From the NCBI GenBank assembly GCA_963576565.1, contig OY755047.1, positions 28,371,351 to 28,435,350 of the forward strand: a stretch of 64,000 bases of DNA, read 5' to 3'. Position 1 is the first letter of the stretch; every line of letters starts with the position of its first letter. The position numbers and the translations under genes were made by a program. Under the pieces are notes generated by a model that was not told where the DNA came from, searched no databases, and saw nothing but the letters and a program-made list of their open reading frames with translations. Shown piece after piece: positions 11,351 through 22,818 of the stretch. Source of the DNA: Aspidapion aeneum (taxonomy: Eukaryota > Arthropoda > Insecta > Coleoptera > Brentidae).

Positions 11351-11983
11351 TTAAAATAGATGTTTCAGCAACACAAATAACACAGCCAAATTGCATAATA
11401 CTCAAATTTTTATTAAAATTTTTTAACTCCCTTCCGCTAAAATTTTTTCCTGGGTACGGCCGTGGTTCAAATTCTGTAACTTTTTTACAAATAAAACCAA
11501 ATTTTTTAAAAAGACAAGCCGGGGTAATGTAACGCTGTTGCTGTATTTGATCATTTTGGGAGACACCATTTGAAGTGCGCTGAGGGACAAGGAGAAATTA
11601 TATAATTATCCTATTTGGGTCGAAAGAACGGATGTCTCTTTCATTTTATTTTGATACACCATTTTACAAAATTTTATATTTTTAGTCCGTTTTTAAATAA
11701 ATTATAACCAAAAAGTTTAAAAAATTGTCAGTTTTTATACTCTCCACAACAAAAGAGTTTTGACCCATATGTTATATGAACTTTTTTCTTATGTGGGCTT
11801 CCTCTACACCCTGTATAAAAATTAGGTACTAAACACCCTAGAATTTTAAGTCAACTGGACACGAGATACGAAACGATACTGGATATTTTTGATGTTTGAA
11901 TAAAAAGCCAAAAATAAAAAAATGATTGAAGGATATTGCGAGGACAAGGACAAGGGGAGGAGTCAAAAGACCAAAAAAAAAAG

Positions 11984-12886
11984 TTTGTGGGCGAGTCCTC
12001 AATAGGGGGATATTATGTCCTCGCAATATCCCTTTCAATTTTTTTTATAACTCTGGGCTGGAGATATTTGCTGAGTGATTATATCTGGCCTCTTAGTGAC
12101 GTTAAATTTTGCCTCAAACCCAAGGCTACCTTGATGACTGATGGCAGTTGGTCTGTTTTCAGTAAATGTTCACGTTTCATATATCCTTTTCAGACACCAT
12201 CATCACCATTCATCGTCCCTTAATACTGGTTACGCTCGTACGGAATAGTGCCAACAAGGCCGAAACTCCAGGGGTAGATATTCTGAGTCTTGAACGATGT
12301 GATATGGTTCCCATCACATGCAAGCTTTAAATTAGCTCCGAGTCGTCACGTGTTATGCGAAAAGAACTCCATTGCGCAAGCTTCTCCTATGATCCGAACG
12401 AGAAACGTTCAGTCGGTACGGGGCAGGAGAACAGATTTCACTTCAAACGAGTAAAATTCACTAGTCGAGACAAGTCATTTCGCACAACAAACGACCGCTC
12501 AGAGTTTGCTATTGGTCAAAGCGTGTGATGTACCTAGCTATACTACTAGCTACCCGGGCTAGCTATTCTGAGTCTTGAACGATGTGACCATCTACATCAC
12601 ACGCTTTGATCAATAGCAAACTGAGAGCGGTCGCGTGTTGTGCGAAATGACTCTCGACCAATGGCATAGTCGCCCGTTCTTCAGAGTTAGTGAATTTTAC
12701 GCGTTTCAATCTGTTCTCCTGCCCCGTGCAATGGAGGTCTTTTCGCATAGCACGTGACGACTCGGAGCTTGCCATTGGTCAAAGCATGTGATGGGAACTA
12801 TCACATCGTTCAAGACCCAGAATAGCTAACCGGCGTAGTATACGAGCTACTAATATCCCCCTATTGAGGACTTGTCCACAAAAAAA
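11984..12886. mobile_element. Inverted-repeat element, copy 3
   Basis: Left end GTGGGCGAGTCCTCAATAGG; the right end near 12858-12885 is its near-exact inverse (CCTATTGAGGACTTGTCCAC). Both arms carry the TTGGTCAAAGC and GAGCGGTCG words seen at 8037-8965. Small internal deletions distinguish it from copy 1. Confidence 0.77.
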
Positions 12887-12942
12887 AAATGATTTGCGAA
12901 ACAGATTTTAATAATGACTAAATAATTAAACACCGGCCACGC

Positions 12943-13850
12943 CAGTGGCAGTATTCTTGAAATCTCCCCGAGTGAGTACTCCCCGGGGAGTGACAACGAG
13001 TGAGAACTCCCTCGCTTTGGGGAATACATGAAAAGTGATATGAAATGAGCGCACTGTTGCCAATTTTCAGATGACAGCACGTGACAATTTTGACCAATAA
13101 AAAACAAAAAATTTTGACAGACAATTAACCAAATACAGTTATGTGTTGAAGGGATGTAACCCCAATTTTTATTTCCTTGATTTTTTGTTTGTGGACATGG
13201 ATGGACAAAAAATGAGTTATATTAAATTTGCCCCAAGATTTTTTATTTAGTTTTTATTTAAATATGACTTATTTTTTCTTAAATAATAGCTCTGTCCTTA
13301 TGTTATGAGATCAAAATTTGTGTTAAATCTAACCGCGTTCAATTGAGCAAACATATCCTAACCGATGTGTCCACCACCAGCATTTTGCAAAAAAAATGTC
13401 CCCACAAAAAAAGTTGTTCTTCAAAAAAAAATGCTTTTTCAAAAAACTAATTTATAAAAAAAAAAACTAAAAATTTGTTTTAATAATAATTTTTCAAAAA
13501 GCAGTTTTTAAAAAATATATTTAGCCCAAAAAGATTTAATGGTGGAGTTTATCAAGGAAAAGCCTATAATGGAGGCCAAAAAATATACTTCAACATTTAC
13601 AAAACAAACAGGGAAGAAACTTAAAAAAAAAACCCACACGTAACCAAAACAACATTTTCTAGGTTATCTCAGAGTTTTTGACAAAAGTCACCACGTCGGC
13701 ACATATCGAGATCTCCCCGGTGAAAAGTCTCCAAAATGTCACACGTTTTTCGGGTGAGAATTTCAAGAATACGATTGGGGGAGAAACGCCCACTTTCGCT
13801 CGAATTTCGAGGAGTACTCGCTCGGGGAGATTTCAAGAATAACAACACTG
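12943..13850. mobile_element. 908-bp element with 40-bp terminal inverted repeats
   Basis: Left end CAGTGGCAGTATTCTTGAAA then TCTCCCCGAGTGAGTACTCC; right end reverse-complemented reads CAGTGTTGTTATTCTTGAAA then TCTCCCCGAGCGAGTACTCC. The insertion splits tandem unit 3, whose uninterrupted counterpart is seen near 9050 and 10790. No clear target duplication and no coding region recognised. Confidence 0.8.
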
Positions 13851-14011
13851 AAGGGGGCTTTCCCCAAAAATTTGAGTAGTCCTCCTTAAATCAAGCCGAA
13901 TTGTCATACTTTTTAAGGGGTGTCAAAAGTACCCCCTCCAATTTTTTTCTTGCCCTATGTAGCCCCCTTATGGAAAAACCCTGGCGTCGCCACTATAAAT
14001 AAGATTAAAAT

Positions 14012-14133
14012 TTAGAAGCTAAACACTTTTCCAGTAAAAATAATTACGTCATTTGCCCTTATGGTATACAAAAAGGGATGGTTGGCAACAAAAATGGCTG
14101 TCACCTCCTCGTACATGCATTTTTCCATAATAA
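14012..14133 (-). CDS. Serpin alternative last exon 9
   Basis: Follows acceptor tttttag at 14134-14140. After the split codon it reads VIMEKCMYEEVTAIF, VANHPFLYTIR, VIIFTGKVFSF and stop, 40 codons in all. The only change in the conserved tail is Ala to Thr in FAGK. Its loop is unrelated to that of the exons at 10938 and 9438 although intron flanks and tail match closely. By the P17 count Cys would be near P1 (CM), recalling the naming of Anopheles SRPN10 loops, but this is inference. The intact BEL element (15042-22106) lies between it and the preceding last exon at 27706. Confidence 0.82.
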
Positions 14134-14280
14134 CTAAAAAATTAGAAATTACTTACATACACATTCATGTTTGAAAGACCGTATCTAGAGGAGATTAGGA
14201 GGGAGCACCCCCCCCCCAGAAAGTCGATAAAGTGTATTAAAATAGACGTTTCAGCAACACAAATAAGACAAACAAGTCCC

Positions 14281-14890
14281 TAATAGGGCGACAGCGTTCT
14301 AATAGACAAGGCACATATCTTGACGTAACGTACGTTTCGGTCAAGTGCGCATGTGCAGTGCCTTTGGGACGTACGATACGCATTACACGCAGTGTATCAA
14401 CCTCTATAAACTTAATATTTATATAATATAAATATTTCTTGAGAAGTTCACTTTTTTTCGTAATTTCTAAAACAACGCAAAATCCTGGCGATCAATGAAT
14501 ATTTATATTAACATCACAAAATATTGAAAAGTAAAAGCGGGACGCAATATAAAATTTTATTTTTTTATGCTCACCTATATCTTCGCAAGTTTTGTAAAAG
14601 AACTTAAAGATCACTGAGATATGACTGACAGGCTCAAAATTGTTCACTGCCCGTTTCCGGGAAAACGGATGATGCGACAATTTTTTCTTCTTTCACGACA
14701 ATTAATGCATTTATTAGTTTTTAAAAATTTGAATTTTTTCTGGGGTGGTAGTGCTAAGTTGAGACTCAACTTAGCATTACTACTCCTTTCTAGGAAAACG
14801 GGTGGCGCGACAATTTTTTTCTTTTACGACAAATTTACGTCAATGAATGCATATATTCCTAATATTCAATTCTTAAGTTTATAGAGGTAT
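14281..14890. other. Non-coding; local inverted and direct repeats
   Basis: CCTCTATAAACTTAA near 14400 recurs as reverse complement at 14873-14888, so the block is bounded by an inverted pair. Inside, a stretch with GGGAAAACGGATGATGCGAC and a run AATTTTTTCTT-TTTC-ACGACAA (14650-14710) is repeated, diverged, at 14790-14850. I recognise no gene or named element. Confidence 0.5.
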
Positions 14891-15041
14891 AAAGAGAATT
14901 ATTGGAATAAAACCTGACTTTATTTTAGAGTCGACTTTATTCTGACACATTTGCACAGAAAACTAACAGCTGACCTCTCAAAACTGACATACCAAACCCA
15001 AATTTAATAATACAGACCCTAACTTTCATTTAATAAGTACC

Positions 15042-15454
15042 TGTGCGTGCAATGGCTGAAAATTAACGGAATTTCCTTCGATACGTCGCCGGTATTGGCT
15101 TCACAAGCACATTTAAAAATAATTGTCGGTATTGACGATTGAAAATGGAAAGTTACGATACATATGGAATTTTATATGAAAAGGAACCTACCTCGGACTC
15201 TCTTGCAGCTCCAGTCGACGTTTAAACGTCCAGTTTTTTCACCTCAAATTCACTTTTTTCGGGAACGTGATTTTGCTAGTGTCTTGTTGTGACGGTGGTT
15301 CTTTGCGCACTCATCGCGGCGCTGCTTGTCTTCCACGTGTCCGGTGCCGTGAAACCCCATATGCATATTTTAGAGCGCGAAAATTTAAACTATTTTAAAC
15401 GCGCAGAAAAGGAAAAGAAAATGAAAATTAGGAAATTTCTTGCTTGCACCAACA
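15042..15454 (-). repeat. BEL/Pao 3' LTR
   Basis: 413 bp, identical in length to 21694-22106 and 6463-6875. It follows the C-rich/G-rich boundary GGCCGGAAAA (minus strand) near 15455. Visible differences from the 5' LTR include the bases at the AATGG/AAGGG, ATACG/ATAGG, AAGGAACC/AAGGCACC and TCTTTG/TCTGTG sites. Confidence 0.93.
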
Positions 15455-15656
15455 TTTTCCGGCCGCCAAAACACGTGTGTTTTTACTTAGTTAAGAAAAG
15501 GAAAGGAAAAAAAATTAAATAGTATTCGCCTATTAGCTATTAAACGATACAATTTAACATTAACCCAAATATGCATTAAATTATGCATGTAAATTAAAAT
15601 TAAAAGAAAAGAAAAAATACTTAGAAAAAATTAAGAAAGAAAAAGAAAATTTTGCC

Positions 15657-18600
15657 TTATGCGTCGGGCATAGGCAAAGGACATAGTTTCACTACTGGTC
15701 GACGATATGTTCCTGTAGCTGTTTTAACGGTCACAACACGAATATGACCGTCTGAGCCAGGGTGTACGTCGACAATTCGCCCAACAGCCCATTGCAATGG
15801 CGGTTTTTGTTCATTCTTTACCACGACTAAAGTATTTAGTTTAATATTGTTAGAAGCCTCTGTCCATTTAGAACGCTGTTGCAAGGTGTTTAGGTACTCC
15901 AAGTTCCAGCGTTTCCAAAAATCGGACTGGAGCCTTTGCACCAGCTGCCAGCGGGACAGGGTGTTCAACTTGGAATCAGAAAAATCGGGCTCTGGTACGG
16001 AATTCAACGGTTCCAGGGTAAGAAAATGACCAGGGGTCAGTGGAAGAAAGTCATTCGGATCCATACTTTGGGCATACAGAGGCCGGCTGTTTAGTATGGA
16101 TTCGACCTGACACAAAAAAGTAAAAAACTCTTCATAGGTTAACCGTTGCTCACCTATTACACGTTTTAAATTTGCCTTGGTGGATTTAACTCCTGCCTTA
16201 GCTAGTCCGTTTAGGTGCGGACTACCAGGACTTGAAAAATGCCAGGTAATTTTTAGACTGTGACATGCTTCCTGGGAGTACTGTTTGAGTAAACGATCAG
16301 CTCCCAAGAACGCGCTACCACAATCTGAGTAAATGTCAGAGATTCTTCCTCTTCTTGCCACAAATCTCTTAAAAGCCGCAAGAAAGGTAGGGGTGGAAAT
16401 ATCGGAGGTAAGTTCTAGGTGAACTGCCTTTGTTGCGGAGCAGACTAAGACAAGAATATAACCTTTGGATACCTTTGCACCTCGGTACTTTCCCCTTGTA
16501 ATTGGAAAGGGACCACAATAATCTATGGCAACATGTGAAAATGCCTTTACTTGAGAGATGCGTTGAGCAGGCAAGTTGCCCATGATTTGTACGGAAGGTT
16601 TAGGATTTAATCGATAGCATAAAATGCAATGAGAAGTTATACTCTCGATTGCATAGCGAGGGGAAAGGATCCAAAATTGTTGTCTCAAGAGGTAATGCAA
16701 CGTTTTTTGACCAGGATGACAGTACCTTTTGTGAGTGTACTCAATGACAAGTTGAGTAAGACGGTGAGAACGTGGTAAAAGTAAAGGGTGTTTTGCTGAA
16801 TAAGAGAGTTCGGAAGAATGTGGTAATCGACCCCCCACTCTTAAGCAGCCTTGTGTATCTAGAAACAGTGAAAGTTTACGAAATTGTTTAGGAAGTAGCT
16901 TTGCGTCATTCAAACGTGAAATGAGATCAGCAAAGATGGAACGTTGAACATGCCGAACGAGAACAATAAGAGAATGTTGAAGTTCTACTTCGGTAATATT
17001 TTCGTTAGGATATTTAGATTTCTTTTCGGTAAGGCGAAAAATATAGGAAATTATGCGTTGAATTTTCTCTAGGGAAGAGTAACGAGAAAGAAAAGTATCA
17101 AGCATGTGTGGTTCAACTGTGCATGTTTGAAATACTGATTTTCGTTCTTCCAGAATAACCTCGTTTTCCGGAGGGTCTGGACAGCGAAAATCATCAGGCC
17201 AGCACTCTTTTGGTAGCCTAAGAAAACAAGGACCTTCCCAATACAAGTCATGTTTGACAAGTTGATTAGGCATAAGACCGCGCGAAGCACAGTCGGCTGG
17301 ATTTAGCGCTGATGGAATATATTTCCAGGCCGTAGGAGAAATGGTTTCTTCAATGTGACAGATACGGTTTGCCACAAACGTTTTAAACCTGTGAGGTGAA
17401 GCCGCCAACCAGCATAGAACCACTTGGGAATCACACCATGCACAGATTTGGTTGAAGTTAAGAATATCTGAATAAGTGTTTCGAATAAAGGAAATTAGGT
17501 CGCAAAGTAAAGTGGCACCAAGAAGCTCCAGTCGCGGAAGACTGACTGTTTTCACTGGTGCGACCTTAGATTTGGCCATTACAAGAAAGGTATGGATTTC
17601 TCCGGATACTGACTCCATTCTGAAATAGACCGTAGCCGCGTAACCTATCATAGAGGCGTCTGAAAAGCCGTGAAGTTCAATGCTACGTGGTTGATCAATG
17701 GAAAGGCGTCTAGGTAAATGAATATTTGAAAGATTTGGAAGTTCGGTTCGAAATTGATTCCAAACATTTACGATATGCGGAGGAGGCTGAGAATCCCAGT
17801 CCAGCTTCTCCTTCCACAGATCTTGCATGAGATGCTTAGCAAGTAAAGAAACGGGAGAACAGAAACCTAAGGGATCAAAAATTTTCATGATTTGAGATAA
17901 GATACCTCGCTTGGTGCATGGTTTATCTTCTGGTACGACCAAGTAGGTAAACGAATCTGAGATAGGATTCCATTGGAGACCTAATATTTTTACAAAATTA
18001 GGTTCGGATTTGTCGAAACGAATGGACATTTGTGTTTCTGATTCTGAGAATGAGGAGAGAAGTTCCGGACTGTTGCTTGCCCATTTTTTAAGTTCAAACC
18101 CTCCTAGGCGCAACAGGGAGATTAACTCCGACTGAAGTTCTTTGGCAGAGGCCACAGAATCCTGCCCAGTGAGCACGTCGTCGACGTAAATGTCTTTAAG
18201 AAGCACCTTGGAAGCATTAGGATACCTTTCAGACTCAAGTTTAGCTAGTTCTTGTATAGTACGAATAGCTAAGTAAGGTGATGACTTAAGTCCATAAACA
18301 ACTGTTCTTAAGGAGTAGGTTTGGACAGGATCATCCTCAGAAAATCTCCATAGAATATTTTGATAACGCGTGTGCTCAGGAATAATTAAAATCTGTCGGA
18401 ACATTTTTACTATGTCAGTAACAAAGGCTACAGCATGAATTCGAAAATTAAGTAAAATTTCACGGACATCATTTTGCAGTTTAGGACCTGCGCACAACGT
18501 CTCGTTGAGTGAGACACCTCTGGGACTACGTTGAGACCCATCAAAGACCACTCTTATCTTCCCAGTGTTCCAGACACTGTGATGAGGGATAAAGTAGGAA

Positions 18601-20934
18601 TTATCCAAGACATCTTTAGATATAGGCGTAGGAATAGGTATCATGTGACCAGTGTCTAAATAATCTTGCATAAAATCTTTGTAAGCTTGATAATTAGCTG
18701 AGTCTTTGAGAAGTCTAGCTTCCTGAAGCTTGAAACGTTTTAAAGCGATTGGATAGGTGTCACCCAACTGGGGTTCTAAGTTTATGAAAGGTAATGGAAC
18801 GACGAATCTACCTGATTCGTTGCGTGAAACTGATTGTGAAAATAATTTTTCGCACATAATATCCTCAGGACTGTGATGAACCTTATGTGGAACCTGCTCT
18901 ATCTCCCAGAAGCGCTCTAGGCAGATATCCAGAGATGGTTCGATGGAAGTGTAACAGCTTATGAGTGATTGTGGATTTTGTTGCTTTGAAGTTTCAACTT
19001 TACCAATCAGCACATAGCCAAAGATGCTATTAAAAGCACTAGGTTGTCCACGCTCTCCGTGGATAACTCCCTCTTGTAAGAGATGCGGAAAAAGTTCACA
19101 ACCTACTAGGACATCAATGGAACTTGGTATGTGGAAGTTTTGATCAGAAAGTTTGATATTGCGAATGTGATTCCACTTGCTCGAGTCGACAGCGCAAGAA
19201 GGAATCTCTGTACAAAGTTTTGGAAGTACTAAAGCCTCAAAATCAAAGGTAGGTCCCGCTTGACCTTGAGGTTTGATAAGACATTTCGTCTTACCTTTGG
19301 TATTGGAAGATGTCATTTGATTTAAGCCTTGAATAGAAGTAGAAAAGAAGCTTTTCGAAAGACCTAAACGATTTAGACATTTTTCTGAAATAAAGTTTGC
19401 CTCTGAGGCAGAATCGAGTAAGATACGAACTGGTTGGTAATGTCCCCTTGAGTCTAACATGTCAGCTACAACGGTAGAAAGTAGAAAAGTGGAATTTTTG
19501 GAAATCATTGTCGCATGACAGTTTGTGGAATGGCTTCCTGACATAGGGGTGCTATTGGAATTGGAAAGTGGAATATTAACGTTCTCTGGAGGATAAGAAT
19601 TAACACTCACAGAGGGCGCTACTGGTTGTGGAACGTGAAGAAGACTGTGGTGCCTAGCTCCACACGTAAAGCAGTTGTAGGAGGAGGGGCAATTCACGGT
19701 CTGGTGAGCAAAATGTAAGCAATTTTGACATAGATTCACCTGCCGAACATAACCCGTCCTTTCCTGTGGACTTTTGTTTTGAAATTCGATACATTTCGAT
19801 AATGCGTGATTCGAAGAACATAGGTAACATTTTATTTTTGGATTAAAAGTTCTGTTCTGATTATTTTGTATTTGAGGGTTGCTGCGTTGATTGCTATTTT
19901 GTAAAGTATTTTGTTGATTTCTTGAATTTGAACTTTGATTTGAAATAGTTGTATTGAAAGCAGAAGGTGAATTAGAATTATTAAAACTGTTTCTCTGAAA
20001 ACTGTTCTGTTGAGAATTACGCGTAGTTTGAGGTTGTCTAGGGTTTTGATTTTGCCTACTAAAACTGGGCATTTGCACTACAGATTCGAGCGCAACGCAA
20101 TGATTTTCTATAAACGTGTAAAGATCAGTGTAGGACGGAATTTCTGAATTGTTTTTCTCTCTACTATAGTAAAGTTCGAAATCAGTCCTCATCTTGACTT
20201 CAAGTTTTGAGAGCATCATGTTAAAAGTAAGAAAGTCCCATTCTTTTGTAGGAAAACCAAGCTCATTTAAGATGGCTAGATTCTCAGAAAATGTATCCAA
20301 CATGGAACGTAATTCTTTCCCAGAACTGGATTTAGTTGAAAGAAAGTTAATAGCATTCAAAGCGGTAGTAGCAATAATTCGTTTATTTTGATACCTCTTT
20401 ACTAAGGTTTCATACGCAATGTGATAATTGCTATCTGCGAGGGGAATGGTTTTTACTAGAGAAAGGGCTTCATTCAGAACAGAACTCCGCAATTGTTGAA
20501 ATTTCTCTATATCACTTAAATCAGAATTTTGATGTACCATGACTTTAAATAAGTCAAACCAGTGTTGCCAGCTTTTATAATTACCATCGAATATTGGCAA
20601 CCTTGGTTGTAGAAATGATCTTGTAATTGACAGGGTTGGCCCTAAAAAGGTCGTAGTAAATACCCTTACACTCATAATAAAGGTTGTCAAAGTCTTTTCT
20701 AGTTTTATCCTGCTCGTCAAATGAAAGTTTAAACTCTTCGAGAGAGCCAATAATTTGGTTATGAAAATTATAGAATTGAGCATGACATTCTTCGACGTCT
20801 TCATATCTGGATTTAAACAAAAAGTGAAACGCTGTATCCGACTTCGCTTTCAAAGCTACCTCGTGAGCTTCCGCCATTTGGTTGAAGCTCAAAAGCCTTT
20901 TGTCGCAAAGTTTTTTCTGTTTTTGCGTAGACAT
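15657..20934 (-). CDS. BEL/Pao gag-pol polyprotein, frameshifted, integrase Glu changed
   Basis: The natural start is probably ATG at 20934 (MSTQKQKKLCDKRLL). That frame runs to about 20600, where the matching gag text moves to the frame that is open from 20804 to 15657 (1715 codons), so one single-base indel lies near 20600-20660. In the long frame come a gag domain (LPIFDGNYKSWQHWFDLF), an Asn/Gln-rich stretch, CxxC zinc knuckles (CYLCSS, CQNCLHFAH, CFTCGARHH), an aspartic protease motif (LLDSASEANFIS), RT with YVDDVL (residue about 871), RNase H, and integrase with an HHCC finger, AIDYCGPF, SDCGSAF and GLAKAGVKS. In BEL integrases the last motif has Glu; here codon 16197-16199 is Lys (residue 1536), while the left copy keeps Glu. 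Gag forms particles; pol copies RNA to DNA and integrates it. Confidence 0.92.
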
Positions 20935-21125
20935 TTTTGTTTTTGAAAGTTAATTTGTTTTTAAAATTACCCAAAAAAATGCTTAAAATATAGCTTAAAA
21001 TATAACCCGAATTTTAGCAAAAATTAAACAATTTTATTATTTTAATTTTATTAACTTTTTTCGAAAATTTTGAAATGAAATGTTTGTAAGTTTGTCTGTA
21101 TGTTATTATTTGAACATATCCCTTA

Positions 21126-21215
21126 AAAAAAAAACTTTTATGTCTCACCAAGGATTGAACCCCGCACCTTTCGATTCCAAGTCGCACACTCTGTGCATAC
21201 GACTAGCGTTCCCGT
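21126..21215 (-). ncRNA. tRNA-like (SINE-like) segment in BEL leader
   Basis: On the minus strand the sequence reads GTGTGCGACTTGGAATCGAA then AGGTGCGGGGTTCAATCCTT, with a good B box (GGTTCAATCC), a plausible anticodon stem-loop, and a T-run of ten at the 3' side (21129-21138), as a Pol III terminator would be. The acceptor stem does not close, so it is not a functional tRNA. It lies in the untranslated leader between the 5' LTR and gag. Confidence 0.4.
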
Positions 21216-21670
21216 CTGAAAGTTTCTAAAAACCGACGGTATTCGAAGAAACAACGCGCGCAACGTGAGACCTTGGTGACGGCGACACTTGCACCTGCGC
21301 GTTAACGCGACACCTGTACAATCGACAATTAAAGGAATTTAGATGGAAGAACCGCCTTAAATTTTCACATTCGGCGTATTGACGCCACTTTTACTGAAAA
21401 TGTAATGAACAAAGCGATCAACTTTCTTTGATGAACTAGTAAACTATACGAAATATGTGCATTGGCTCTAGCTATTTTTGAACGGTAATAAACACTTCGA
21501 TCAACTTTGAAGGAACATATCCCCAAAAGGTCGTAAAACAATATGGTCTGTTTCAAATTGAAATTGAAATAAATTTGGAAATTTGAAATTTTGAAATAGA
21601 AAATAGAAATTTGGAATTTTTGTAGGAAATTGCTGAACCACAGGAGTCTAGGTAGTTTGGAAAACTATTA

Positions 21671-21688
21671 ATTTGGGTCGAAGGGCCA
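21671..21688 (-). other. Candidate primer binding site of BEL element
   Basis: On the minus strand, five bases after the 5' LTR end, the sequence TGGCCCTTCGACCC begins with the TGG expected to pair with a tRNA CCA end. The tRNA species was not identified. Confidence 0.45.
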
Positions 21689-21693
21689 TTAAA

Positions 21694-22106
21694 TGTGCGT
21701 GCAAGGGCTGAAAATTAACGGAATTTCCTTCGATAGGTCGCCGGTATTGGCTTCACAAGCACATTTAAAAATAATTGTCGGTATTGACGATTGAAAATGG
21801 AAAGTTACGATACATATGGAATTTTATATGAAAAGGCACCTACCTCGGACTCTCTTGCAGCTCCAGTCGACGTTTAAACGTCCAGTTTTTTCACCTCAAA
21901 TTCACTTTTTTCGGGAACGTGATTTTGCTAGTGTCTTGTTGTGACGGTGGTTCTGTGCGCACTCATCGCGGCGCTGCTTGTCTTCCACGTGTCCGGTGCC
22001 GTGAAACCCCATATGCATATTTTAGAGCGCGAAAATTTAAACTATTTTAAACGCGCAGAAAAGGAAAAGAAAATGAAAATTAGGAAATTTCTTGCTTGCA
22101 CCAACA
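21694..22106 (-). repeat. BEL/Pao 5' LTR
   Basis: 413 bp, TG...CA in element orientation, flanked on its outer side by GTACC (22107-22111), which pairs with GTACC at 15037-15041. It would carry the element promoter; no TATA box was assigned. Confidence 0.93.
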
Positions 22107-22478
22107 GTACCGACACTAGTAAATCCGGTTTTTAAATACACAAAGGCCGAATTTTGAAAGAGAGCAGCTGCTTTTTATATGTAAATCTGTCATCGTAGGG
22201 TCGATTTTAAAATAGGGTCAGGTTTTATTCCAATAAGTCCCTCGTTACACCAGCTAGAGACGGAAGGAGCAGATCAAAAAAAAGGTATGCAAATTAGTTA
22301 GGATTTTAAGCCAATTTTATTCTAAGGGTGTGTTTCGGTCAGTATATCTGTGATTTTTAAATGTTTTGGTGTATTTAATTTTAATATTTTAAAGTGGGGA
22401 TTCTTCTTTGGTGTCCTGTAGTGAAAAAGAGTTACATTAAAATAGCGAAAATCCGAGCCAAAAGAGTTTACTTTTTAG

Positions 22479-22818
22479 CAGCGGCGTAGCGTGCCCGAAA
22501 GGGCGGGGGGGGGGGGGCGACAGCAAAAAAGGGCGCCTTTGAAAACTGAAAAAAAAATTTGCGACCAAAAAAAAAAACAAAAAAAAAAGGTCATCATCTG
22601 TGAGGGGGCGGCCGACAGGTCAAAAGGGCGCCTCTCAAACATCTTGCAATAAAAAAAAAAAGGTCCTCAAGTCGTTAATTTCCTTTGGCGCCCACTCAAT
22701 TGGCCGTTGCCGGCCCGACTTACTAAAGCTGAGGGCGCTTCGGCCATCAGTGGGGCGCCACTACCCTCGGGGCGGGGGGGGCGACGAACCCCCCGCGCCC
22801 CCCCACGCAACGCCGCTG
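22479..22818. mobile_element. hAT-type MITE, 340 bp, perfect 8-bp duplication
   Basis: Termini CAGCGGCGTAGCGTG and (reverse complement of right end) CAGCGGCGTTGCGTG match at 14 of 15. CTTTTTAG flanks both sides (22471-22478 and 22819-22826). The interior contains long G and C runs and A-runs with no real gene; the short frames here are artefacts of base composition. Confidence 0.88.

Larger units (their letters stand above)
10041..11715. repeat. Tandem unit 2 carrying a serpin last exon
   Basis: Second copy of the unit described at 7780. Its inverted-repeat element has lost the left part of one arm. A 169-bp MITE (11182-11350) is inserted in its tail. The serpin exon (10938-11059) is in the same relative place and orientation as in the other two units. 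Confidence 0.7.
11716..14280. repeat. Tandem unit 3 carrying a serpin last exon
   Basis: Third copy of the unit at 7780, extended by a 908-bp inverted-repeat element inserted at 12943-13850 between AACACCGGCCACGC and AAGGGGGCTTTCCCC. Similarity to the other units ends near 14280 (AGACAAACAAG), after which unrelated sequence begins. In the direction of transcription this is the first of the three units. Confidence 0.7.
15042..22106 (-). mobile_element. Near-complete BEL/Pao LTR retrotransposon, 7065 bp
   Basis: Two 413-bp LTRs (15042-15454 and 21694-22106) begin TGTTGG and end CGCACA in element orientation. The element is flanked by GTACC on both sides (15037-15041 and 22107-22111), a 5-bp target duplication as usual for BEL/Pao. 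The LTRs differ at about four positions that I could see, so the insertion is young. Between them lie an untranslated leader, a gag-pol frame with protease, reverse transcriptase, RNase H and integrase in that order, and a purine-rich tract before the 3' LTR. It sits in the serpin last intron, same strand as the gene. A gag frameshift and an integrase active-site change probably make it non-autonomous. Confidence 0.95.
14899..22236. mobile_element. Small TIR element split by the BEL insertion
   Basis: TTATTGGAATAAAACCTGAC followed by TTTATTTTAGAGTCGAC at 14899-14935 recurs inverted at 22199-22236 (GTCGATTTTAAAATAGGGTC then AGGTTTTATTCCAATAA). The BEL element with its GTACC duplication lies between, so about 280 bp remain as the older MITE. 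No coding content. Confidence 0.6.

Noticed and set aside
21365..21556. Possible serpin tail on the minus strand (AHISYSLLVHQ...FSVKVAS)
   Set aside because: Resemblance to HPFLY...FAGKV is loose, key ADHPF residues are missing, and it lies in the BEL leader region.
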